NCBI GenBank assembly: GCA_003243425.1
Contig: QFQP01000026.1
Location: 1 to 64,000 of the forward strand
Reading direction: 5' to 3'
DNA length: 64,000 nt
From: Archangium gephyra
GTDB taxonomy: Bacteria > Myxococcota > Myxococcia > Myxococcales > Myxococcaceae
Made by a program: the position numbers and the translations under genes
The notes under the pieces: model-generated
The model's database searches: none
Told to the model about the DNA's origin: nothing
Seen by the model: the letters and a program-made list of their open reading frames with translations, nothing else
Shown: positions 1-6,110 of the stretch, piece by piece
How positions within the stretch are numbered: the stretch's first letter is position 1
Layout of the letters: each line of letters begins with the position of its first letter

Positions 1-189
1 ACAGGGCGACCGGCGTCGCGAACAGGGCGACCGGCGTCGCGAACAGGGCGACCGGCGTCGCGAACAGGGCGACCGGCGTTGTGAACAGGGCGACCGGCGT
101 CGTGAACAGGGCGACCGGCGTCGTGAACAGGGCGACCGACGTCATGAACAGGGCGACCGGCGTCGTGAACAGGGCGACCGGCGTCGTGA
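1..189. repeat. 21-bp tandem repeat, nine copies, continuing past the window edge
   Basis: Nine head-to-tail 21-bp units run from base 1 to base 189 (units start at 1, 22, 43, 64, 85, 106, 127, 148 and 169). The core is acagggcgaccggcgtcgtg plus a. Copies 1-3 carry gcga at the end, copy 4 has a c-to-t change, and copy 7 differs at two positions. The period is a multiple of three, so copy-number changes keep the minus-strand reading frame. There are no unique spacers between units, so this is not a CRISPR array. Confidence 0.95.
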
Positions 190-211
190 ACACGACGACC
201 TCCGCGCTCAT
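1..211 (-). CDS. Heptapeptide-repeat ORF downstream of sctT, partial
   Basis: On the minus strand an ATG at 211 overlaps the sctT stop in an ATGA junction, and the frame stays open to the window edge (70 codons). After a short start (MSAEVVVF) the protein is a run of the heptapeptide TTPVALF with small changes: ATPVALF in the outermost three copies and one MTSVALF. This matches the 21-bp DNA repeat, so each unit is exactly seven codons. The residues are hydrophobic with a proline every seventh position, which could form membrane-associated or beta structure. The position after sctRST would fit sctU or sctV in a T3SS operon, but the start resembles neither. No function is assigned. The coupled overlap supports translation; the repetitiveness argues for caution. 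Confidence 0.5.
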   Translation of the reverse strand, partial: MSAEVVVFTTPVALFTTPVALFMTSVALFTTPVALFTTPVALFTTPVALFATPVALFATPVALFATPVAL

Positions 212-1005
212 CCCACCAGCCCGCGAAACGACAGCGACGTCATCTCATCTGCATGGTGCATCGCGAAGTCCTGCAAGCGAGCCGCGATGACGCCAATCAT
301 CAGCCACGCCACCGCGCCGCCTCCAAGAATGCGCAGGGGAGCACCGGTCTCCTGAAGATTCATGCTCGGTGAAGCGCGCGAAGCCAGCCCCAGGCAGGCG
401 TCGATCGCCAGCTGCAGCGCCGCAATCGGAGCGCCGATCGCAAACCCCGTCGCGAACGCGGCTCCAACCATTCCCGCCAGGTGCAGCGCCACGTCTTCGG
501 TGTGGTGAAAGCCACCAGCGCCGACCAGCGCGTAGCTCTTCGTCAGCGCCCCCAACATCATCGGCAGCACCAGGCCGGCAGAACCGAGCGCCAGCAGCAG
601 GTGGTACAGCGCATCGCCGGTCGCCGCTTCCTTCGAGCCCGCCATCGGCAGGGCTGCTTCGGCCGAAGAGCCGCGGAACAGGTCGATGAAGCGGCCGCCG
701 ATGCGCGCCGCGTCGAACGGCAGCGCCGCCACGAGCCCCAGCGACATGCCGAACAGGATTTCCTGCGCGGCCAGACCAGCGAACGTGAACACGTCACCGA
801 TCGCCGGGCCCTGAACGCCACCAGCACCGTGGATGAAGAGCGAGAGCGCCAACACGATGCCCAGCTTCACGTGCGTCGGAGCGTGCGTGCCTCCGAACAG
901 CGGGCACAGGAACGCCACCGGCAGCAACCGCGACGCGACGAGCGCGACGGCGACGACGTGCGGTTGCAACAGGTCGACCGCGAGCTCCAGCGCCTGCGCG
1001 TTCAT
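208..1005 (-). CDS. sctT: T3SS export apparatus protein SctT (FliR/YscT family)
   Basis: This is an inner-membrane protein of the type III export gate that forms the SctR5-SctS4-SctT1 pore complex. The 265-residue product has several hydrophobic segments and the family's length. It carries the conserved central pattern with FGMSLGLV and a GRFIDL-like segment, and a C-terminal hydrophobic stretch. The ATG at 1005 is chosen because it overlaps the sctS stop (ATGA) and because the longer open frame upstream lies over sctS. It follows sctR and sctS in the fliP-fliQ-fliR order and overlaps the repeat ORF downstream. Flagellar versus injectisome origin is decided from the neighbours sctI and the SctJ lipoprotein, which favour T3SS. 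Confidence 0.9.
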   Translation of the reverse strand: MNAQALELAVDLLQPHVVAVALVASRLLPVAFLCPLFGGTHAPTHVKLGIVLALSLFIHGAGGVQGPAIGDVFTFAGLAAQEILFGMSLGLVAALPFDAARIGGRFIDLFRGSSAEAALPMAGSKEAATGDALYHLLLALGSAGLVLPMMLGALTKSYALVGAGGFHHTEDVALHLAGMVGAAFATGFAIGAPIAALQLAIDACLGLASRASPSMNLQETGAPLRILGGGAVAWLMIGVIAARLQDFAMHHADEMTSLSFRGLVG

Positions 1006-1271
1006 GACGCCACCGACGGCAGCGTCATCATCAGCTGCGTGAGGAACCGCGTGAGCTGGGCGCCGATCCACGGGCCGGCGATGACCAGCGCCAGCACCGC
1101 CGAGCACAGCTTGGGAACCACCGACAACGTCGATTCCTGCAGCTGCGTGGTGGCCTGAACGAGCGACATCAGAAAGCCGACCACCAACGACGCGCCGATC
1201 GGCGGCAACGACGCCAGCACCATCAACAGCAGCGCTTCACGCGCCAACCCGAGCAGAAGTGAGGTGTCCAT
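1002..1271 (-). CDS. sctS: T3SS export apparatus protein SctS (FliQ/YscS family)
   Basis: A small (89-residue) two-helix inner-membrane protein of the export gate. It begins MDTSLLLGLAREALL, followed by a hydrophobic helix with LPPIGASLVVGF, then LVQATTQLQESTL, the signature loop of the FliQ/SctS family, and a second helix. The start at 1271 shares one base with the sctR stop (TGATG), which supports translational coupling; a longer reading would start inside sctR. Its partners are SctR and SctT encoded on either side. Confidence 0.93.
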   Translation of the reverse strand: MDTSLLLGLAREALLLMVLASLPPIGASLVVGFLMSLVQATTQLQESTLSVVPKLCSAVLALVIAGPWIGAQLTRFLTQLMMTLPSVAS

Positions 1272-1993
1272 CAGCGGTACCCCAGGATGAGACCGCGCGA
1301 GAGCAGCGCCCAACCGTCGACCGCGACGAAGAGCAGGATCTTGAACGGCAGGCTCACCTGACTGGGCGAGAGCGTCTGCATGCCGAGCGCGAGCAGCACG
1401 TTGGCGATGAGCATGTCGAGCACCAGGAACGGCAGGAAGATGAGGAAGCCGATGATGAACGCCTCCTTGAGCTCGGTGATGACGAACGCGGGAACGATGA
1501 TCGACAGGTCCGACTCGCTGACATCGCCACCTTCTTCGGCCGGGCGGAGCTCACGCGCCATGTCCACGAAGCGCGCACGTTCGTCGACGCTGCCGTGCTT
1601 CACGAGGAAGTCCTTGAGCGGCTGCAGCACCGCTCCGGCGCGCGAGAACATGCTCACCGCGTCGCCACCTTCCGCATACTGCGCGCGGCCTTCGTTCCAC
1701 ATCTTCTCGAAGGTGGGCGTCATGATGGTCGCTGACAGCACCGCGGCCAGCCCGGTGAGCACCATGGTCGGCGGCGCCTGCTGCGTACCGAGCGCCGACC
1801 GCACGATGCTCAGCACCACCACGATCTTCGAGAAGCTGGTGAGCATCATCACTGCGAAGGGCACGATGGCCATCGCCGCCAGCAGGCCCATCATCTGAAC
1901 CTGGTTGCTGGCGAAGCCGTCGTTCGGCAGCTCGATGCCCTTCGCGAACGCGGGCGCGGCGACGATGGTGAACAACGAAACGAGCTTCTTCAT
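1271..1993 (-). CDS. sctR: T3SS export apparatus protein SctR (FliP/YscR family)
   Basis: The 240-residue product starts with a hydrophobic signal-like segment, as FliP proteins do and many injectisome SctR proteins do not. It then has the family signatures MMLTSFSKIVVVLSIVR and LGTQQAPP, a central soluble region, and the C-terminal helices with ITELKEAF and FLVLDMLIANVL. It forms the pentameric core of the export gate. The ATG at 1993 overlaps the end of the FliO-like gene by four bases. The residual signal-like N-terminus and the FliO-like neighbour give this system a flagellar flavour. Confidence 0.93.
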   Translation of the reverse strand: MKKLVSLFTIVAAPAFAKGIELPNDGFASNQVQMMGLLAAMAIVPFAVMMLTSFSKIVVVLSIVRSALGTQQAPPTMVLTGLAAVLSATIMTPTFEKMWNEGRAQYAEGGDAVSMFSRAGAVLQPLKDFLVKHGSVDERARFVDMARELRPAEEGGDVSESDLSIIVPAFVITELKEAFIIGFLIFLPFLVLDMLIANVLLALGMQTLSPSQVSLPFKILLFVAVDGWALLSRGLILGYR

Positions 1994-2370
1994 GACGCAA
2001 CTCCTTCGAGGGTCGGGGCGGGGTGTGACGTCACGCGCTGCGCGCGACGGGCAGGACGAATGCGAGCAAAGCCATCACCGTGAACGACGAGGTAGGGCTT
2101 GCCGTCGACCTCCACGAGCGCGAGGCCCGTGCGCTGCGAGAGACCGACGCGCTGCACGACGTTGAGCCGCGGCGCCGATTTGAACTTCGAGCCCAGCTGC
2201 AGGCCGCCGCGCGCCTTCACGAACCACACGGCGATGCCGGCCACTGCGGCAAGACCGAGAACCACGCGCGCGACGTTCGACGCCGAAGCACCCTGCATCG
2301 CGGCAACCAACGGAGCGGTGAGCGCCAGGCCCGCGGCTCCGAACAACTTCTGACGGGGAGAGAGCGTCAT
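1990..2370 (-). CDS. FliO-like membrane protein in T3SS operon
   Basis: The 126-residue protein has a short cytoplasmic start, two hydrophobic segments (about residues 10-25 and 35-50), and a soluble basic tail containing LNVVQRVGLSQRTGLALVEV and KPYLVVHG. That tail pattern (leucine-rich strand, 'V(Q/E)R..L..r..l.lVev.g..yLlg') matches the FliO/MopB family, which assists assembly of the FliP pentamer in flagella. The gene sits immediately upstream of sctR, exactly where fliO precedes fliP. Most injectisome clusters lack a FliO homologue. The start overlaps nothing; the stop overlaps sctR. Confidence 0.75.
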   Translation of the reverse strand: MTLSPRQKLFGAAGLALTAPLVAAMQGASASNVARVVLGLAAVAGIAVWFVKARGGLQLGSKFKSAPRLNVVQRVGLSQRTGLALVEVDGKPYLVVHGDGFARIRPARRAQRVTSHPAPTLEGVAS

Positions 2371-2378
2371 GGCGGGCC

Positions 2379-2603
2379 TCAGAGCATCGCGATGATGCGC
2401 GCGCCGATTTCGCCTTCGATCTCGACGAGCTCGGCCTTCGCGACGGCCTTGTCACCGATGCGAACGAGCACGTGCTGCGCGGCGTTGATGTGCAGCGGCA
2501 CCACGGCGCCGGCCTTCAACGTGCCGAGCTGATGCAACGGCAGGCGCAAGCGGGTGAGCTCGATTTCGACTTCGACGGGAACGCTGGGATCGATCTGCGA
2601 CAT
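2379..2603 (-). CDS. Probable internal product SctQ-C (C-terminal SpoA domain)
   Basis: An in-frame ATG at 2603 (MSQIDPSVPVEVE) lies at the boundary before the last SpoA domain of SctQ. It is preceded by AGGAG at 2614-2610, six bases from the ATG, a better ribosome site than that of full-length SctQ. In Yersinia YscQ, Salmonella SpaO and Shigella Spa33 a shorter C-terminal product is made from such an internal start and is needed for secretion. The 74-residue fragment matches FliN in domain content. Whether it is translated here is an inference from the ribosome site. Confidence 0.6.
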   Translation of the reverse strand: MSQIDPSVPVEVEIELTRLRLPLHQLGTLKAGAVVPLHINAAQHVLVRIGDKAVAKAELVEIEGEIGARIIAML

Positions 2604-3545
2604 GGAGGACTCCTGGGTGGGGCGGGGAAGGGCGCGGTTGAGATGGAAGCCGTTCTCGTGAAACGAGCCCCGCAGCTCGAAGCTCGGGAGGACGATGCGA
2701 CCGGGGCCGGTGAGGCCGAAGTTGTGGCGCTCGACGCCACCGATGAAGACGACGTCGCCGACGGTCAGCGAGCCCGCTTCGCCAGGCGGCAAGAGCGACG
2801 AGCCGACGATGATGGTCGCCGGCAACGTGGCGGCGGCGACGGCCTCGTGCAGCGTCGCCGGCGCTTCTTCGGGCAGCGCATCCAGCTTGCTCTGGGCCCA
2901 GAGCGCGGGCACCAGCACGCGAGCGCCGCAGCGCGTCTCGCCGAGCTGCAGGTCGATCTGCACCGCGAGGTGGCGACGGCGCGCGTCCAGGGTGCGCAGC
3001 GCTTCGCCGCGATCCATCGTCACGGTGAGCAGGCGGGGCGCGAACGGCGCGAGCGCCGCTTCGCTGCGGAGCTCCGAGAGGGCCGACAACACCAGCCAGC
3101 CGAGCGCTGCTTCTTCGATGCTCGACAGCTTCTGCGGCGGGCCCATGGTCTCGCGAGCACCAGCGATCCGGTGAAGCAGCGCGCCAGTCGCGAGCAGGTC
3201 CAGCTCCACGACCGCGATGCCTTCGCCCGCGCACTCCAGGAGCACGAACAGCGCGTGCGCCGCGACGTGCGAGAACGGGTGCAGCGTCGACGGCAGCAGC
3301 TTCGCGTCGGCCACCAGCGGGGTCTTCAGCTGTGCGCCCACCTTCTGCGCGATGCGGGAGGCCGCCGCCTTCATCGATTCCACCGCGGCCGGGCGGAGGC
3401 TCGCGGCGAAGTGCGCGCGGGTGAGCTTCTGCAGCGGCGCGAGCCGAACGCGCGCAGCGGCCACGGGCGGTACCTCCGCAGGCGACGGCATCGTCGCGCT
3501 CAGCGTCGAGGTCACGGTCATGTCGTTGCGATTGGAGCGGGACAT
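2379..3545 (-). CDS. sctQ: T3SS sorting platform/C-ring protein SctQ (FliM/FliN/YscQ family)
   Basis: The 388-residue product is the cytoplasmic sorting-platform protein. The N-terminal half is poorly conserved. Residues from about 245 contain two SpoA-type beta domains: one around LTVGDVVFIGG, and a C-terminal one with VPVEVEIELTRLRLPL...GAVVPLHINA. The ATG at 3545 (MSRSNRND) is preferred over the longer open frame because a purine-rich AAAGGGA lies just upstream and the extra residues look non-coding. A second start with a strong ribosome site lies inside the gene at 2603. A 313-bp gap separates it from the upstream FliG-like gene, so it may have its own promoter. Confidence 0.85.
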   Translation of the reverse strand: MSRSNRNDMTVTSTLSATMPSPAEVPPVAAARVRLAPLQKLTRAHFAASLRPAAVESMKAAASRIAQKVGAQLKTPLVADAKLLPSTLHPFSHVAAHALFVLLECAGEGIAVVELDLLATGALLHRIAGARETMGPPQKLSSIEEAALGWLVLSALSELRSEAALAPFAPRLLTVTMDRGEALRTLDARRRHLAVQIDLQLGETRCGARVLVPALWAQSKLDALPEEAPATLHEAVAAATLPATIIVGSSLLPPGEAGSLTVGDVVFIGGVERHNFGLTGPGRIVLPSFELRGSFHENGFHLNRALPRPTQESSMSQIDPSVPVEVEIELTRLRLPLHQLGTLKAGAVVPLHINAAQHVLVRIGDKAVAKAELVEIEGEIGARIIAML

Positions 3546-3858
3546 GGGCGGTCCCTTTTCAGGAGCCGCGCCAGGTGCGCCGGTAATGAATTCAGCTGTT
3601 TGGAAGTCGCGCGAGTCCGCGGCGGGAGACGCTGTCCCGCAAGACCAAGGGCGATGCCATCTCATCGACGGCACCGCCCACGACCCACTTCAGCGCTCCG
3701 ATCGGGGGATTCAGAACGCCCGAAGGTTCACTCCTTCCCGGGAGTGACTCCTCGCCAACCACCCACGCCCACATCATTCCCGCTCAACGCCGGCCCACAC
3801 TCCGACCCCTCACGGGAATGACTCCACCACCCACCAACCCGCCCAACATCGTTTCCGC
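3546..3858. other. Non-coding gap inside the T3SS operon with inverted repeats
   Basis: No convincing gene is present in this 313-bp stretch between the FliG-like gene and sctQ. It contains a hairpin at 3728-3747 (stem tcactcc/ggagtga, six-base loop) and a second inverted repeat, cattcccg at 3775-3782 with cgggaatg at 3813-3820. The sequence right after each right arm shares the word tgactcc. Such structures could attenuate or process the transcript between the two halves of the operon. A 61-codon minus-strand frame at 3592-3777 looks spurious. A poor sigma-54-like word on the minus strand at 3659-3644 lacks the consensus GC at -12. Confidence 0.5.
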
Positions 3859-4233
3859 CTACCGACCCGCCTCTCTCACCAGACGCGCCGCCAGCCCCTT
3901 CACCACCTCCGGAAACGACTCCACCTCCCCCTTGAACTGCGGGAACTGCTGCCGCATCGACGGGGGGAGCGATGCGACGACTGCGGCCCGCAGAACACCA
4001 TCGACGCCCACCACCACCTGCTTCAGCCGGTCTGCTGCATCCGGCGGAACTCCGAACTCGTGCGTCAGTCGCGCCTGGCGTTGACCCGAGTCCCACGTCT
4101 TCACCTGCGCCGCGAACTGAGTGGCGCGCTGCTGCGATTCCGTCGCGAAGCCCGTGAGCAGCGCGTCGCTCTGCTCGCGGTGCAGCGTGGTGACGAAGAG
4201 CGCGACCTTCTCGGAGAAGTTGAGGCGCTTCAC
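3859..4233 (-). CDS. Small FliG_N-like protein between sctJ and sctQ
   Basis: The 124-residue soluble helical protein starts with GTG one base after the sctJ stop. Its first 60 residues (NFSEKVALFVTTLHREQSDALL ... QRATQFAAQV ... RLTHEFG) follow the hydrophobic pattern of the FliG N-terminal domain, which in flagella clamps the C-terminal tail of FliF. SctJ is the FliF relative, so the position directly after sctJ copies the fliF-fliG order. The rest of the protein is helical and much too short for the FliG torque domain. The FliG link is my reading of pattern and position, not a proven homology. An alternative is a SctK-like accessory protein. Confidence 0.5.
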   Translation of the reverse strand: MKRLNFSEKVALFVTTLHREQSDALLTGFATESQQRATQFAAQVKTWDSGQRQARLTHEFGVPPDAADRLKQVVVGVDGVLRAAVVASLPPSMRQQFPQFKGEVESFPEVVKGLAARLVREAGR

Positions 4234-4234
4234 G

Positions 4235-5047
4235 TCAGGCCACCTTGCGCTGCACCGAGGGGTTGATGACCGGGCGCGGCGGAACGTGTGGCGGCGTCAC
4301 CGGCGGCTCCGGCGCGCGCGTCGCCGTACTCTGCACGGCAGCTTTCATGACGCGCATCCGGTACGCGATGAACACCAGCACCATTGCCAGCACAGAGAGG
4401 GCCACGCCCAGCCCCATGACCAGCGGTCGCAGGGTGCCACGGCTGTCGACGCGCGGAGGGGCTGACGGAATCACGACGGGATCCACGACGAGCACCACGT
4501 CGTCTGACTGAAGACCTTCGACCGACGCGGCCACCAGCGCGCGAAGCTGCGAGCGCTGTTGCTGGAGGCGCTCGAGGGCGTCGGGGTGTACGCGCAGCAG
4601 CACGGAGGCCTTCGACGGAATCGCCGGTTGACCCGGGCGTGGCGCGGCGGGGACCACGAGCTCGACCGACGCCGAAGTCACCCCGTCCATCGTCTCCAGC
4701 GACTCTTCGATGTCGCCTTCCTGCGCTTCGAGCTGGCGGAGCCGCTCAGCCGACGGTGTGTCGATGAGACCGGTGCTGGCCGCCAGCGTCTGCGTCTTCA
4801 AGCGCGCGGGCCGGGGCAGCTTCAGCTCGGTCAGCACACGCATCGCTTCGGTGGCTTGCGAGTCATCGAGTTCGATGGCCCAGGTCGGCTTCTTGCCCTT
4901 CTCGGGCACCTTCTTCGCGTCGAAACCCCGAGCCACGAGAGCTGAGACAATTTCGTTCGCATCTCGTTCTTCGAGGCCGTGCTGAATCTGCGTCGCACAG
5001 CCGGACAGCACGACGAACACCAACAAGAGAGCGCGTTTCATGGGCAT
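4235..5047 (-). CDS. sctJ: T3SS inner-membrane ring lipoprotein SctJ (FliF/YscJ family)
   Basis: This lipoprotein forms the inner MS-like ring of the T3SS basal body. The start MPMKRALLLVF leads to a lipobox VLSGC, followed by the YscJ-type ring domains (ERDANEIVSALVARGF, then a second domain with EGDIEESLETMDGV and ASVELVVPA), a C-terminal membrane helix around residues 215-235 and a proline-rich cytoplasmic tail. The ATG at 5047 overlaps the sctI stop by one base; an in-frame ATG at 5041 is also possible. The long upstream extension of the frame overlaps sctI and is rejected. The cytoplasmic tail could dock the small FliG-like protein encoded next. Confidence 0.9.
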   Translation of the reverse strand: MPMKRALLLVFVVLSGCATQIQHGLEERDANEIVSALVARGFDAKKVPEKGKKPTWAIELDDSQATEAMRVLTELKLPRPARLKTQTLAASTGLIDTPSAERLRQLEAQEGDIEESLETMDGVTSASVELVVPAAPRPGQPAIPSKASVLLRVHPDALERLQQQRSQLRALVAASVEGLQSDDVVLVVDPVVIPSAPPRVDSRGTLRPLVMGLGVALSVLAMVLVFIAYRMRVMKAAVQSTATRAPEPPVTPPHVPPRPVINPSVQRKVA

Positions 5048-5502
5048 CACACCTGGGTCTGGAGGACTTGCTTGATGCCGCCCGTGGCCTTCTCGACGAC
5101 CTTGCCGGCGAGGTCGAGCTCCTGGGAGGCGCGGTAGACGTGGGTCTGCAGCGAGAGCAGCTCGGCCGGTGAGAACGACTTTCCCGACTCGGCGACCTTG
5201 AGCAGCTGCTCCATGCGGTTCTGCGCGGCGTTGACCTGATCGAGCACCTTCGCGGCGGTGACCTGCCGGGTGTCGGCGGTGCTGACCTGCCTGGCGCTCT
5301 CGACGCGGCACTTGCCGGCGCTCGCCTGCTGCACCGACTTCGCTTGCGTCGCCGGTGGGTTGTTCACGGGAATCGGCGCGTTCTCGACCTTCGCCTGACC
5401 CTTCATCATCTTGCTGAAGCTCTCGGTCTTCTGAGGGCTCCCGGCGCCGGCGACATTGGAGGGGCCGGCTCCTCCCAGTGGAGAGATCGCCATGGACGTC
5501 AC
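5047..5502 (-). CDS. sctI: T3SS inner rod protein SctI-like
   Basis: The 151-residue protein has a disordered Ser/Pro/Gln-rich first half and a helical C-terminus with SPAELLSLQTHVY, ASQELDLAGKVVEKAT and GGIKQVLQTQV. This is the C-terminal signature of the SctI/YscI/PrgJ inner rod family (LQ..v...s.eld..sKvv.k...gIk.ll..Q). It lies directly upstream of sctJ and shares one base with it. The GTG at 5502 overlaps the previous stop; an ATG at 5493 is also possible. SctI is an injectisome component, so it argues against a flagellum. Confidence 0.8.
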   Translation of the reverse strand: MTSMAISPLGGAGPSNVAGAGSPQKTESFSKMMKGQAKVENAPIPVNNPPATQAKSVQQASAGKCRVESARQVSTADTRQVTAAKVLDQVNAAQNRMEQLLKVAESGKSFSPAELLSLQTHVYRASQELDLAGKVVEKATGGIKQVLQTQV

Positions 5503-5990
5503 CGGATGTTGTTGATGGCCGACTTCGCCGAGTCGTGGCGAACCTTCAGCACGTTGGAGAGCGTGTTGTACTCGCGGCTCTCGTTCTGCATCTGCATCTG
5601 CACCATCATCGAGCGGTCGGCTTCCGCTCTCATCTGGCTGATCATTCCCGTCATGTCGCCACCAGCGCCGACCGAGGTGTTCATCGCCGCCTGCGTCGCG
5701 CCGCCTGCTGCGCCGGTGCTGGCGACCACGTTGCCCCCACCGCCCACGGTGGTGACGCCGGTCGCTGCGAGGGAAGCAGAGCGGGTGTTGCCGCCGGAGC
5801 TCGCGAGCGCGGTGACGTTGTTCACTGCTGCGCTGACGATGCCCGCGCCTGGAATGCCGGCGCCGCCGAGCAACGAGCCACCGACGTTGGCCGCCGTGGT
5901 GAGCGCGTCTTTGAGCACGTTGCCGAACTCATTCTTCGGCGTCTGGCGAGCGACGGTGGGGGTCAGCGAGATGCGGTTCGACGAGTCCAT
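5499..5990 (-). CDS. Candidate T3SS needle/secreted protein, first gene of the operon
   Basis: The 163-residue product begins MDSSNRISLTPTV and has a long Gly/Ala/Ser/Thr-rich middle without cysteine. It ends in an amphipathic helix (SREYNTLSNVLKVRHDSAKSA ending INNIR). The small size, lack of a Sec signal, helical C-terminus and place in front of sctI suggest an early T3SS substrate such as the needle protein SctF or a filament component. The Gly-rich centre is unlike the compact helical hairpin of known needles (about 80 residues). A GGAG lies eight bases before the ATG. The 120 bp upstream to the patatin gene is the likely place for the operon promoter; no clear promoter match was found. 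Confidence 0.5.
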   Translation of the reverse strand: MDSSNRISLTPTVARQTPKNEFGNVLKDALTTAANVGGSLLGGAGIPGAGIVSAAVNNVTALASSGGNTRSASLAATGVTTVGGGGNVVASTGAAGGATQAAMNTSVGAGGDMTGMISQMRAEADRSMMVQMQMQNESREYNTLSNVLKVRHDSAKSAINNIR

Positions 5991-6110
5991 GTGAGCGTCT
6001 CCGTGCTGCGTGGGTGACGGAGCGCAATTCAGGAGTCGTGCCGGAGCCAAGTGCCCGGAAACACGCACGCCCCGCAGTCTCACGAGGCGGACGGCGTGTG
6101 CCGCGCGGGA

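Noticed and set aside
1..189. CRISPR array
   Set aside because: Units are contiguous 21-mers with no spacers, and the array is in frame in a coding direction.
3644..3659. Sigma-54 promoter ahead of sctQ (minus-strand TGGCATCGCCCTTGGT)
   Set aside because: The -12 element lacks the GC dinucleotide, so the match is too weak.
3592..3777. 61-codon minus-strand ORF in the T3SS gap
   Set aside because: No ribosome site and no family; it overlaps the hairpin region.
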